A stretch of 64,000 nt of DNA from Aquabacterium commune (GTDB lineage: Bacteria > Pseudomonadota > Gammaproteobacteria > Burkholderiales > Burkholderiaceae_C): contig NZ_SNXW01000003.1 of NCBI RefSeq assembly GCF_004362855.1, positions 62,001-126,000 of the forward strand. The letters run 5' to 3'. The position numbers and the translations under genes were made by a program. The notes under the pieces were generated by a model that saw only the letters and a program-made list of their open reading frames with translations, made no database searches and was not told where the DNA came from. Of this stretch, positions 17,099 through 25,096 are shown piece by piece; position 1 is the first letter of the stretch; every line of letters begins with the position of its first letter.

Positions 17099-18117
17099 GC
17101 CCGCACCTCCAGCACCTCATCGACCAGCGCGGGGCGGGCGTGCAGGTAGGCGGTGGCGCGACGCTTGGCCTCGATGTCCAGGTACACCGCCTGGGCGTGG
17201 GCCTCGGTGATGCCCAGGGCCTGGGCCAGTTCGTGCGCCGGACGCCCCTGGTTGTGGGCCCACAGCGCCAGGTCCATCTGCTGGTGGGGCAGGCTGAAGT
17301 AGAACTCGTCCTGGCCTTGCGGCAGGCTGTAGGTGTCGGTCGTGGGCGGCGCGCTGCACACCGATTCGGGCAAGCCCAGATGCCGCGCCAGCAGATAGAC
17401 CTGCGTCTTGTAGAGGTGGGCGATGGGCTTGATGTCGGCCGCACCGTCGCCGTTCTTCACGAAGAAGCCCTGGTCGTACTCCAGGCGGTTGGGCGTGCCG
17501 ATCACGGCGCGGTTGAGTCGGTCGGCGTGGAAGTACTCGACCGTCTTGCGGATGCGCTGCTTGTGGTTGGTGGCGGCCACGATCTGCAGGTAGGCCTTCA
17601 GCGGCAGGCGCGCCTCGTGCATCTGCCCGTCAGGCGACTGCACGATGAGCTTGAAGTAGCTGATGCGGCCTTGTGCTGGCGCTGCGCCCGGCTCACCGGC
17701 CTGCGCGATGGCGATCTTGCTTTTCCAGTCCGGGCCGTAGGCAGGGAAGACACTGCGCATGGCCTCGTCGCGCCAGCGGTAGCAACCAATGGCCTCGACC
17801 GTCGCACCGATGGGCTCCAGCATCGCCTCGACACCGAGTTGCTCGGCCACTTCGCGGCCCTTGTCTTCGCTGGACAGGCTGGAATCTTTCTCGGGCATGA
17901 GCAGGCCCAGCACCTTGTCGGCACCCAGCGCACGCACGGCCAGCGCGGCGCACACGGAGCTGTCCACACCGCCCGACATGCCCAGCACCACGCCACGCTT
18001 GTTGAAGCGACGCAGCGAGGCGACCATGTGCTGGCCGATGCGTTGCACCTCGGCTTCGCCGTCGAGCGCGAAAACGTCGGGCGTGATGGGGGGCGTGAGG
18101 GAGGGCGCGGTGCTCAT
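17095..18117 (-). CDS. NAD synthase-like ATP pyrophosphatase (ammonia-dependent amidase type)
   Basis: NadE-family protein of 340 residues. The N-type P-loop VVLGMSGGVDSSVCAAL is at about residues 43-59. Family motifs GTPNRLEYDQGFF and KNGDGAADIKPIAHLYKTQV are near 210-245, followed by an altered C-terminal motif around QGQDEFYFSLP. There is no nitrilase-type glutaminase domain, so nitrogen would come from free ammonia or a partner. An insert of about 60 residues after GCYRWRDEAM is unlike E. coli NadE. It begins one base after the carrier-protein gene and overlaps the methyltransferase gene. The context suggests it adenylates and amidates a pathway substrate rather than making NAD, but housekeeping NadE activity cannot be excluded. 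Confidence 0.75.
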   Translation of the reverse strand: MSTAPSLTPPITPDVFALDGEAEVQRIGQHMVASLRRFNKRGVVLGMSGGVDSSVCAALAVRALGADKVLGLLMPEKDSSLSSEDKGREVAEQLGVEAMLEPIGATVEAIGCYRWRDEAMRSVFPAYGPDWKSKIAIAQAGEPGAAPAQGRISYFKLIVQSPDGQMHEARLPLKAYLQIVAATNHKQRIRKTVEYFHADRLNRAVIGTPNRLEYDQGFFVKNGDGAADIKPIAHLYKTQVYLLARHLGLPESVCSAPPTTDTYSLPQGQDEFYFSLPHQQMDLALWAHNQGRPAHELAQALGITEAHAQAVYLDIEAKRRATAYLHARPALVDEVLEVRA

Positions 18118-18118
18118 G

Positions 18119-18373
18119 TCAGGCTGCCTTCTTGCGCTGGACGTAAGCCTCGATGGCGCTCAGGCAGTCGAGGTTGTCGGGCACCATCTCGTCCTCCGTG
18201 ACCTCGATGCCATAGGTTTCCTCCAGGAACATGATCAGCTCCAGGAAGCCGGTGGAGTCAACGATGTGGTGCTCCAGGAAGGAGTCGCCATCGGCGAAAC
18301 CGGCTTGCTCGCCGCCCATGAGGAAGCTGTCGGTGATGAAGGCGCGGACGGTGTCTTTGATGGCTGCGGTCAT
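18119..18373 (-). CDS. Acyl carrier protein (dedicated carrier)
   Basis: Carrier protein of 84 residues. The phosphopantetheine attachment Ser is residue 40 in HHIVDSTGFLELIMFLEE, a variant of the usual DSL motif (DST) seen in stand-alone carriers of polysaccharide and small-molecule clusters rather than in the fatty-acid AcpP. The rest is an acidic four-helix pattern ending QRKKAA. It lies 47 bases after the acyl-AMP ligase, which probably loads it, and one base before the NAD-synthase-like gene. The start ATG at 18373 is preceded by a short A/G-rich stretch in the mRNA sense. Confidence 0.85.
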   Translation of the reverse strand: MTAAIKDTVRAFITDSFLMGGEQAGFADGDSFLEHHIVDSTGFLELIMFLEETYGIEVTEDEMVPDNLDCLSAIEAYVQRKKAA

Positions 18374-18420
18374 GGTGGATCCGTGAGGTTTCTTGTGGGG
18401 TCTGTGAAGGGCTTGCGTGT

Positions 18421-19995
18421 TCAGGCCAGACCGGTTTTCTTGATCTTGCCCGTGTCGGTTTTGGGCAGGGCGTCAACGAACTCGACGTGCTTGGGCGCCA
18501 TGAAGCTCTCCAGGCGTGCCAGGCATTGTCGGATGACCTCGCGCTCGGTCAGCGTCACCCCGGGCTGGCAGACGACGAAGGCTTTGACGGCCTGGCCCAG
18601 CAAATCATCGGGCACGCCGATGACAGCGGCTTCGAACACGCCCTCGATGGCGTACAGCGCGTTCTCGACTTCCTTGGGGCTGACCTTTTCGCCACGGCTT
18701 TTGATGATGTCGTCCTTGCGGGCCACGAAGTAGAGGTAGCCCTCGCTGTCGGTGCGGAAGAGGTCGCCGGTGTGAAGCACGGGCGCACCTGCCTGGCCAC
18801 CGATAGCCGGTCCTGGCCGCAAACGCTGGGCCGTGGCCTCGGGCTTGTCCCAGTAGCCCAGCATGACGTTGCTGCCGCGCACGACCAGCTCGCCCGTGCT
18901 GCCATTCGGCAGGCGTTGCCCCGCCTCATCGACCAGCCAGACTTCCTCGTTGGGCATGCCTCGGCCGACGCTGGTGGGGCGCACGTCGAGCTGCTCGGGC
19001 GGCAGGTAGGTCACGCGCTTGCACTCGGTCAGGCCGTACATGGAAAACAGCGTGGCCTGCGGGAAGAGCGCACGCAGGCGCTGGATGTGGGCCTCCGACA
19101 AGGCCGCGGCGGTGTTGGTGATCATGCGCAGGTGGCCCAGGGCGAAGCTGGGCAAGGTCTGCAGGTTCATCAGCATGGCGAACATGGTCGGTACACCGGG
19201 GAAGACGGTGACCCGCTCGCGCACCATCACCTCCAGCACCTTGACGGGGAAGGTGAAGCTGCGCTCCAGCACCAGGGTGGCGCCGACGCGTGCGCACATC
19301 AGCAGCTGGTAGAGGCCGTAGTCGAAAGCCAGGGGCAGGGCGCACAGCACGGTGTCGTCGGCACGCAGGCCCAGGTAGGTGCTCACCGAGGTGCAGGCCG
19401 AGACCATGTTCAGGTGGCTGAGCATCACGCCCTTCGGGTCACCGGTGGAGCCCGAGGTGTAGATGATGGCGGCGAGGTCCTGGTCGATCAGGCCCCCGTC
19501 GATCACACCGACGTGGGCCATGCGGGTGCTGGCGTCGGGCATGAATGCGGGCAGGGCGCGTTCACGGCCGGTGCTGCTGCCATCGTCATGGCCACCGGCA
19601 CCCTGCAGCCCGCACACCCAGGCCACATCGACCGAGGTGTTCTGCGCCAGCGCCGCATGCCACACGCCACGCAGGTTGTCTTGCGTGATCAGCACGCGGG
19701 CGCGCGCGTCGTTGAGCATGTAAGCCAGCTTGTCGGCCTTGGTCAGCGGGTTGATCGGCATGAAGGCCCCACCGGCCTGCAGCACGGCCCACACGGCCAC
19801 CGCCATCTCGACGCGGTTGTCCAGGAACAGGGCGACCCGGTCACCGCGCTGCAGCCCGATGCCTTGCAGGGCCGATGCCAGTTGCTGCGACCGCTGCAGC
19901 AGCTCACCGAAGCTGTGGCGCTGCCCGTCGCTGACCAGGGCGATGTGGTCGGGGCTCTGGGTGGCGCTGTGGACGAAGAAATCGTGGAGGAGCAT
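18421..19995 (-). CDS. AMP-dependent acyl/aminoacyl-ACP ligase
   Basis: ANL-superfamily adenylating enzyme of 524 residues. Core motifs in order: IIYTSGSTGDPKGVMLSH near residues 172-189, SMYGLTECKRV near 322, LHTGDLF near 407, the hinge FVARKDDIIKSRGEKVSPKE near 421-440 and the catalytic Lys of KTDTGKIKKTGL at the C-terminus. It resembles the exosortase-associated acyl-CoA ligases (AMP-forming) found beside a carrier protein and an asparagine-synthase-like amidotransferase, though no exosortase gene is in the window. The gene starts 12 bases after the amidotransferase and is followed by the carrier protein, so its natural acceptor is probably that carrier. The acid substrate is unknown. Confidence 0.82.
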   Translation of the reverse strand: MLLHDFFVHSATQSPDHIALVSDGQRHSFGELLQRSQQLASALQGIGLQRGDRVALFLDNRVEMAVAVWAVLQAGGAFMPINPLTKADKLAYMLNDARARVLITQDNLRGVWHAALAQNTSVDVAWVCGLQGAGGHDDGSSTGRERALPAFMPDASTRMAHVGVIDGGLIDQDLAAIIYTSGSTGDPKGVMLSHLNMVSACTSVSTYLGLRADDTVLCALPLAFDYGLYQLLMCARVGATLVLERSFTFPVKVLEVMVRERVTVFPGVPTMFAMLMNLQTLPSFALGHLRMITNTAAALSEAHIQRLRALFPQATLFSMYGLTECKRVTYLPPEQLDVRPTSVGRGMPNEEVWLVDEAGQRLPNGSTGELVVRGSNVMLGYWDKPEATAQRLRPGPAIGGQAGAPVLHTGDLFRTDSEGYLYFVARKDDIIKSRGEKVSPKEVENALYAIEGVFEAAVIGVPDDLLGQAVKAFVVCQPGVTLTEREVIRQCLARLESFMAPKHVEFVDALPKTDTGKIKKTGLA

Positions 19996-20007
19996 GGGTG
20001 TGATCGG

Positions 20008-21960
20008 TCAATGTGAACGCACAAAACGCGCGTGCAACAGCATGGTGGACAGCACGCCGACGAGGGCCATGTTGTCGCCGAAACCGATGGCCCGGCCTTG
20101 CGCGCACTTGGCCATCAACTTGCCCACGGCCTGAGGCTCGAACAAACCGGCATCGGCCAGGCGCGTGGGGCTGAGCAGCTCGGCCACCCAATCCAGCGCA
20201 CGCCCCTGATCGAAGAAGCAGGCGCTGTCGGGCGCGCGGTAGGGCTGCTTGGTGCGGGTGCGGATGCCTTCGGGCAGCAGGCCACTCACCGAGCGCTTGA
20301 GCAGGTATTTTTCGGTCAGGCCCATGAGCTTGTAGCGCGGCGGCAGGCGGTTGCCGAACTCGATGACGCGGTGGTCCAGGAAGGGGAAACGCCCCTCGAT
20401 GGACGCGGCCATGGCCATGCGGTCGCCTTGTGAGCTCAGCAGGTAGCCCGACATCAGCGTGTGCGCCTCGATGTACTGGTCGCGCTGCAGCGGTTGCCAG
20501 CCCGCGTGCGAGGCCGGCAGGTGGGCTTCGAGCGCGGCCAGGTGGTTCCAGCCCGCCAGCTGCGCGCGCACATCGGGCGAGAAAAACTGCCAGATGCGCT
20601 GGGTGGTCTGCCAGCGCGGGTGGTGGCCAAAGTGGGGCTGGTGGGCGTGCTCGGCGCCTTCGGCGAAAAAGCGCTGGGCCAGCACCCGGGCGGCCGCGGG
20701 CGAGTGGCGCAGGTAGGGGTAGAGCCGGTCGATGAGCTGCGGCCGCGCCTTCGACTGCGGCTGGCGCGCCATGAAGCGGCGGATGCGCGCTTCTTTGAAG
20801 ATGTCGTAGCCGCCGAAGACCTCGTCTGCGCCTTCGCCCGTCAGCACGACCTTGAAGCCGGATGCGCGCACATGGCGGGCCAGCAGCATCATCGGCGTGG
20901 GAGCCGTGCGCAGCACCGGGGCCTCGGTGTGCCAGACGGTGTCGGCAAAGGCCTCGGCGATGTCGGCGCGGCTGCAGCGCAGGCTGCTGTGCGCGGTGCC
21001 CAGGTGCGCAACCAGCTCGGCCTGTTGCGCGCTTTCGTCGAACTCGGCGTCGTCGAAGGTCAGCGAGAAAGTGCGCAGCGGCGTGTCGGTGAAGTGCTTG
21101 ATGAGCGTGGTGACGATGGACGAGTCCAGGCCACCGCTCAGGTAAGCGCCCACGGGCACGTCGGCGCGCAATTGCAGGCGCACGGCATCGACCAGCAACT
21201 CGCGCAGCTCTTCGGCCAAATCTGCACCATCGCGGTGGGCATGGTGGCTGGCAGCGCCATCGCCAAAATCCCAATCCCAGTAGCGCTGCGTGCGTGCGCT
21301 GGCGCGCAGGTCGGGCGCTTGCGCGTCCACCACCATCAGGGTGCCAGGGGGCAGGGCGTCGATGCCCTGGAACACGGTGCGGCCGGGCAGGGGGGCCCAG
21401 TAGGTGAAGGTTTCGCCGATAGCGCCCACATCCAGCGCACGCGGCACCTCGGGCAGAGCGAACAGCGCTTTGACCTCGGAAGCGAAGGCCAGACCTTCTG
21501 GTGTCCAGGTGAAGAACAGGGGGCGGATGCCGGTGCGGTCGCGCGCCAGCACCAGCCTGCGCTGGCGGTCGTCCCACAGGGCGATGGCGAACTGGCCGTT
21601 GAGGCGGTCCACGAAGGCCTCGCCGACCTGCTCGTACAGGTGGACGATCACTTCGGTGTCGGAGTGCGTGCGGAAGGTGTGGCCCTGGGCGATCAGCTCG
21701 GCACGCAACTCGATGTGGTTGAAAATTTCTCCATTGAAAACGACCTGGATGGCGCCGTCTTCGTTGCCCATCGGCTGGTGGCCACCGGCCAGGTCGATGA
21801 TGCTCAGGCGGCTGTGGGCCAGGCCGATGCGGCCGTCGGGTCCACCGGCCCAGACGCCTTGACCATCGGGGCCGCGGTGGGCCAGGCGTTGGATCATGGC
21901 GGTCAGCAAGCCAGGTTCAACCCGCCTTGCCCGATTCAACAACCCTGCAATGCCGCACAT
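20008..21960 (-). CDS. Asparagine synthase-like glutamine amidotransferase
   Basis: Class II amidotransferase of 650 residues. The ATG at 21960 gives MCGIAGLL, exposing the nucleophilic Cys2 after Met removal; the longer open frame would bury it. The glutaminase domain shows RGPDGQG, SRLSIIDL, VFNGEIFNH and THSDTEV. The synthetase domain has the PP-loop VGAYLSGGLDSSIV at about residues 266-279 and GEGADEVFGGYDIF near 378-391. Both halves therefore look active. The length and C-terminus resemble the AsnB-like amidotransferases of exopolysaccharide and exosortase loci rather than housekeeping AsnB. It is the first gene of the run with the ligase, carrier protein and NAD-synthase-like gene. Confidence 0.85.
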   Translation of the reverse strand: MCGIAGLLNRARRVEPGLLTAMIQRLAHRGPDGQGVWAGGPDGRIGLAHSRLSIIDLAGGHQPMGNEDGAIQVVFNGEIFNHIELRAELIAQGHTFRTHSDTEVIVHLYEQVGEAFVDRLNGQFAIALWDDRQRRLVLARDRTGIRPLFFTWTPEGLAFASEVKALFALPEVPRALDVGAIGETFTYWAPLPGRTVFQGIDALPPGTLMVVDAQAPDLRASARTQRYWDWDFGDGAASHHAHRDGADLAEELRELLVDAVRLQLRADVPVGAYLSGGLDSSIVTTLIKHFTDTPLRTFSLTFDDAEFDESAQQAELVAHLGTAHSSLRCSRADIAEAFADTVWHTEAPVLRTAPTPMMLLARHVRASGFKVVLTGEGADEVFGGYDIFKEARIRRFMARQPQSKARPQLIDRLYPYLRHSPAAARVLAQRFFAEGAEHAHQPHFGHHPRWQTTQRIWQFFSPDVRAQLAGWNHLAALEAHLPASHAGWQPLQRDQYIEAHTLMSGYLLSSQGDRMAMAASIEGRFPFLDHRVIEFGNRLPPRYKLMGLTEKYLLKRSVSGLLPEGIRTRTKQPYRAPDSACFFDQGRALDWVAELLSPTRLADAGLFEPQAVGKLMAKCAQGRAIGFGDNMALVGVLSTMLLHARFVRSH

Positions 21961-22036
21961 GCCATCCCGTCCCGTGTGATGTCGCCTGCCCGACCGCTTG
22001 GGGCTTCGCACATGCGCAGAGTGTAAAAGCCCCGCC

Positions 22037-22141
22037 ATGACAGCCGAGCGGCAACATCTCCAGAATGTCCCCCATCATACTGAGGTCATTGAGCTGATCG
22101 CGGACAATGTTGCTCTGCAGCAAAACATGCGGCTCTTTTGA
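22037..22141 (+). CDS. Possible 34-codon upstream reading frame
   Basis: Short frame starting MTAERQHLQNVPHHTEV and ending MRLF, stopping at TGA 12 bases before the gene at 22154 and in the same frame as it. Its composition looks protein-like (an amphipathic IELIADNVALQQ segment) and is richer in AT than its surroundings. There is no good ribosome site. It may be a leader peptide, a fragment of a once longer gene, or chance. Confidence 0.25.
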   Translation: MTAERQHLQNVPHHTEVIELIADNVALQQNMRLF

Positions 22142-22153
22142 CGCAACCGACCG

Positions 22154-22609
22154 ATGCCCATCACCTCCACGCGACGCATCAACGTCGTACAGCAATTCGT
22201 TCGCCTGGGGTTCGCCGACCACCTCGACCCCGATGCGCCCTTTTACTCGGGTGATTTCCTCACCCAGGAGCTCACGACGACCGAAGTCCAGGCCGCCATG
22301 AGCGTGCTGCCGCGCATCAACACCTTCGTGGGTGTTCAGGTGGCCGGCAGCCTGGACCGTTTTCGCGGCGAGGTGAGGGCGTGGAAATTCGGCCGCTCGG
22401 GCACGCCCGTGTTGCACGTGTTGCTGCCGTTCTGGACGCACCAAGTGGAAGAGCGCCACGTGGCCAGCCCGGTGGGCGCGCCTGTCCAAGACGCCGAGCA
22501 CCGCGCCCTCATCGAACGCCTGCAGCACTGCCTGGTGGACGAGCTGGATGCCTTTGATTTCACCCGGGTGGACGAAACAGACCACGTCTGGCGCGCCCGC
22601 TGGCGCTGA
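22154..22609 (+). CDS. Hypothetical protein (151 aa)
   Basis: Protein of 151 residues with no domain I can name. It starts MPITSTRRINVVQQFVRLGF, has a basic N-terminus, a central FVGVQVAGSLDRFRGEVRAW segment, and a C-terminal helix with Cys in RLQHCLVDELDAFDF. There is no signal peptide and no membrane helix. Codon use matches neighbouring genes, and the frame lies in a divergent position to the amidotransferase cluster, 193 bases away, followed by convergent YeeE/YedE genes. It could belong functionally to the amidotransferase cluster, but only proximity suggests this. Confidence 0.5.
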   Translation: MPITSTRRINVVQQFVRLGFADHLDPDAPFYSGDFLTQELTTTEVQAAMSVLPRINTFVGVQVAGSLDRFRGEVRAWKFGRSGTPVLHVLLPFWTHQVEERHVASPVGAPVQDAEHRALIERLQHCLVDELDAFDFTRVDETDHVWRARWR

Positions 22610-22639
22610 GCCTGCGTCGCTTGCCAGTGCCGGTGGATG

Positions 22640-23098
22640 TCAGTGCCGGTTCGTCTGGCGCTGCAGCCAGGCGCCTGCCAGCATCGCAGGCACGAACACC
22701 CAGACTTCGGCATTGCCTGCCAGCAGCGATGTCAGCGCAGGTCCGGGGCAATAGCCTGACAGCCCCCAGCCGATGCCGAACAGCGCGGCGCCCAGCAGCA
22801 GGCGCGCATCGATCGCCTTGTTCTGAGGCACGTGGAAAACCGTGCCGCACACCGGCGCCTGGCGGCGCTTGAGCAGCCACTGGAAGCCCAGCAGGCTGAC
22901 CGCGACCGCCCCGCCCATCACGAAAGCCAGGCTGGGGTCCCAGTGGCCCGCCACGTCCAGGAAGGCTTGCACGGTCAGCGGGTTGCTCATGCCCGACAGC
23001 GTCAGCCCCCAGCCAAAGAAGAGCCCGCATCCCAGGGCGATGACGAACCCGTGCCAGGGCGAGCCGGTGCTAGCAGCATTCACATTGCTTTTTGTCAT
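22640..23098 (-). CDS. YeeE/YedE family sulfur transporter, second half (DUF6691)
   Basis: Membrane protein of 152 residues with about four helices. The conserved motif GLTLSGMSNPLTVQAFLD lies near residues 32-49 and GIGWGLSGYCPGPALTS near 111-127, the latter with the single conserved Cys of the family. Members of the YeeE/YedE group carry thiosulfate or other reduced sulfur compounds; many are split into two adjacent halves, as here. The start ATG at 23098 is 14 bases after the stop of the partner gene, so they form one operon. Confidence 0.82.
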   Translation of the reverse strand: MTKSNVNAASTGSPWHGFVIALGCGLFFGWGLTLSGMSNPLTVQAFLDVAGHWDPSLAFVMGGAVAVSLLGFQWLLKRRQAPVCGTVFHVPQNKAIDARLLLGAALFGIGWGLSGYCPGPALTSLLAGNAEVWVFVPAMLAGAWLQRQTNRH

Positions 23099-23112
23099 GT
23101 CGATGTGCTCCT

Positions 23113-23544
23113 TCAAAGCGCCAGCAGGTGCCGGCTCACATACACCGTGATGGCGCCGGTCGCCATGAAAGTGAGCACCGCGGCCAGCGATCGCAGCGAC
23201 AAGCGGCCCAGCCCGCACACGCCATGGCCGCTGGTGCAGCCGCTGCCCAGAGACGTGCCCCAGCCAACAAGCAGCCCGCTGACCACCAGCAGCGGGACGT
23301 TTTCGACGCGAGCCGGCGCCAGTGGGGTGTGGGCCGCCTGCGTCCAGAGCCAACCCGCCAGCACGAGGCCGAGCACAAAGCCCACGCGCCAAAGGTTGGC
23401 GGCGTTCCAGTTGGGTCGATCCATCAGGCCGAAAGTGATGCCGCTGATGCCAGCGATGCGGCCGAGCCCGATCAGCAGCAGCACGCTGGCGGCGCCGATC
23501 ATGAGCCCGCCCAGCAGTGGCGGCAGAAACGCTTGGAAGTTCAT
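23113..23544 (-). CDS. YeeE/YedE family sulfur transporter, first half
   Basis: Membrane protein of 143 residues with about four helices. The family signature [20 protein letters not shown] at about residues 92-111 contains the two conserved Cys used in sulfur passage in TsuA-like proteins. The ATG at 23544 gives [13 protein letters not shown], a normal N-terminus for this half. With the downstream gene it makes the usual split transporter. A CsoR/FrmR-like site lies 28 bases upstream. No rhodanese or persulfide dioxygenase gene, often found beside such pairs, is present in the window. Confidence 0.82.
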   Translation of the reverse strand: MNFQAFLPPLLGGLMIGAASVLLLIGLGRIAGISGITFGLMDRPNWNAANLWRVGFVLGLVLAGWLWTQAAHTPLAPARVENVPLLVVSGLLVGWGTSLGSGCTSGHGVCGLGRLSLRSLAAVLTFMATGAITVYVSRHLLAL

Positions 23545-23571
23545 CACAGACCTCGCTTGTGTGGCGACTTG

Positions 23572-23587
23572 ATACCCTGGGGAGTAT
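23572..23587 (-). promoter_or_regulatory. CsoR/FrmR-like operator candidate before the YeeE/YedE operon
   Basis: ATACCCTGGGGAGTAT: ATAC and GTAT ends flank a C-then-G-rich core, the pattern known for CsoR/RcnR/FrmR-family (DUF156) sites. On the - strand it overlaps TATACT (23583-23588), a possible -10, so a bound repressor would block the operon. No regulator gene of this family is in the window. Confidence 0.4.
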
Positions 23588-23768
23588 ATGAAATTCTGGC
23601 GATGTGTGCGCGGACCGGCGTCCAGCACCATCGACATCATGAAAACACATTTGCCACGATGTATATTATGTCAACCAAACGATCAGAAAAGACACCGAAC
23701 TTGGTGTCCGTGGCTTCAGGGTAAGCCATGGGACACGCCCTCCGAGCAGTTAGAGTCTTTCCTTTACG

Positions 23769-25094
23769 ATGGATCGGTGCGACATTGAGCGCTGCGTTAA
23801 AGGTGACCCGTTAAGGCCAGGCGTGAGAAAGTTCGAAGCATCCTCCTCATCGCCCATGGTGCCGCCGCCTGCGCCATGGGGGCGGCCGGTGGTGGCCGTG
23901 CGTGAATTGCGCCCGCTGATGGTTGACCCGGTCGAGTCACAGGTGCTCGAAGATGTGTTGCGCACGGGCCTGCGGGGGCTGCGCTTCCCGCCCGAACTGG
24001 AGACCCGCTTCCAGGAGGAAACCGGCCCGCAGCGCCTGCGCACCTTGCTCGTCAGCAGCGCGCTGGTCAGTGTGCTGTTCAACTGGCTGTTGCTGTCCGA
24101 CTGGATGATGATCCCGGACGTGTTTGACACGGCCCTTCAATGGCGACTGTTCATTTACACGCCGGCCACCTTGGCGGGGCTTTTCGTCCTCATGCACATG
24201 CCCAGCCCGCGGCTGCGCGAAGCCATGATCGTGGTGGCAGGCTGTTGTGCCGCGGCGCTCAACACCTGGTTGTGCATGCGCAGCCAGGACGCTTTGGCGG
24301 GGCCTTACCTGGTCAGCGTCACGGTCGTCGTTGTGTACTGCAACACGGTGGCGCGCCTGCGGTTTCGCCCTGCGCTGGTGCTCGACAGCCTGGTCGTGGC
24401 GATGTACTTCTACGGATGGTGGCATCTGCCCAACGCGCCCGTCACCATCATGGCGCCGGGAGCGCTGACCCTGATCTCGGCCGTGGTGTTCACTTTGTAT
24501 GGCGCCTATTCCCAAGAGCACGATGTCCGCGAAAACTGGCTGCGCCTGATGCGCGACCGCGTGTTGCAAGACGAGCTGCGCCAGGCCAACGCCCGACTGG
24601 AGGCCGCATCGCGCAGTGACATGCTGACCGAACTGGCCAGCCGGCGGCATTTCGACGCGTCTTTGCTGTCGATGTGGGCCCAGGCCCGCGAAGATGGCCA
24701 TGAGATATCGCTCATGCTCATCGACATCGACGACTTCAAGGCCTACAACGGGCGGCAAGGCCATCTGCGGGGCGACGCCTGCCTCAAGGCGGTGGCCGGC
24801 ATCCTCAAGCACCGCTTGCGTCGCCCGGAGGACATGGTCGCCCGCTTCGGCGGCGAGGAGTTCATCGTGGCCATGAGCGACACCTCGCTGCAAACGGCGG
24901 TGGGTGCGGCCGAGCGCGTGCGCAAGGGCGTGGAGACGCTGGGCGATGTCACCGTGAGCGTGGGCGTGTCCTGCATGCGGCCCAACTCACCGCACGCGAA
25001 CATGGCGCAACTGCTGGCCGCGGCCGACGAGGCCTTGCATCTGGCCAAAAAGCGTGGCCGCAACCGCGTCATCGCATTCGGGACCCAGGATTGA
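23769..25094 (+). CDS. Membrane-bound diguanylate cyclase (GGDEF), first of a tandem pair
   Basis: Protein of up to 441 residues that would make c-di-GMP from two GTP. About six membrane helices lie between residues 95 and 250 (for example LVSSALVSVLFNWLLL), followed by a short coiled coil (LQDELRQANARLEA) and a GGDEF domain from about 277. The catalytic motif ARFGGEEFIV is near 360. RPED sits five residues upstream, an intact RxxD inhibitory site, so product feedback is likely. The start is uncertain: ATG at 23769 has no ribosome site, and ATG at 23856 would give an N-terminus closer in length to the paralogue that follows. The membrane domain is not one I can name. Confidence 0.82.
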   Translation: MDRCDIERCVKGDPLRPGVRKFEASSSSPMVPPPAPWGRPVVAVRELRPLMVDPVESQVLEDVLRTGLRGLRFPPELETRFQEETGPQRLRTLLVSSALVSVLFNWLLLSDWMMIPDVFDTALQWRLFIYTPATLAGLFVLMHMPSPRLREAMIVVAGCCAAALNTWLCMRSQDALAGPYLVSVTVVVVYCNTVARLRFRPALVLDSLVVAMYFYGWWHLPNAPVTIMAPGALTLISAVVFTLYGAYSQEHDVRENWLRLMRDRVLQDELRQANARLEAASRSDMLTELASRRHFDASLLSMWAQAREDGHEISLMLIDIDDFKAYNGRQGHLRGDACLKAVAGILKHRLRRPEDMVARFGGEEFIVAMSDTSLQTAVGAAERVRKGVETLGDVTVSVGVSCMRPNSPHANMAQLLAAADEALHLAKKRGRNRVIAFGTQD

Positions 25095-25096
25095 CC

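Noticed and set aside
22139-22141. TGA before the 22154 gene as a possible selenocysteine codon
   Set aside because: No selenocysteine insertion hairpin was seen downstream, and the protein has no selenoprotein family resemblance.
23588-23788. 66-codon + strand frame between the YeeE/YedE genes and the first GGDEF gene
   Set aside because: No ribosome site, Cys/Trp-rich unlikely composition, and it overlaps the next gene's start; treated as intergenic. The 224-base spacer holds only the operator candidate.
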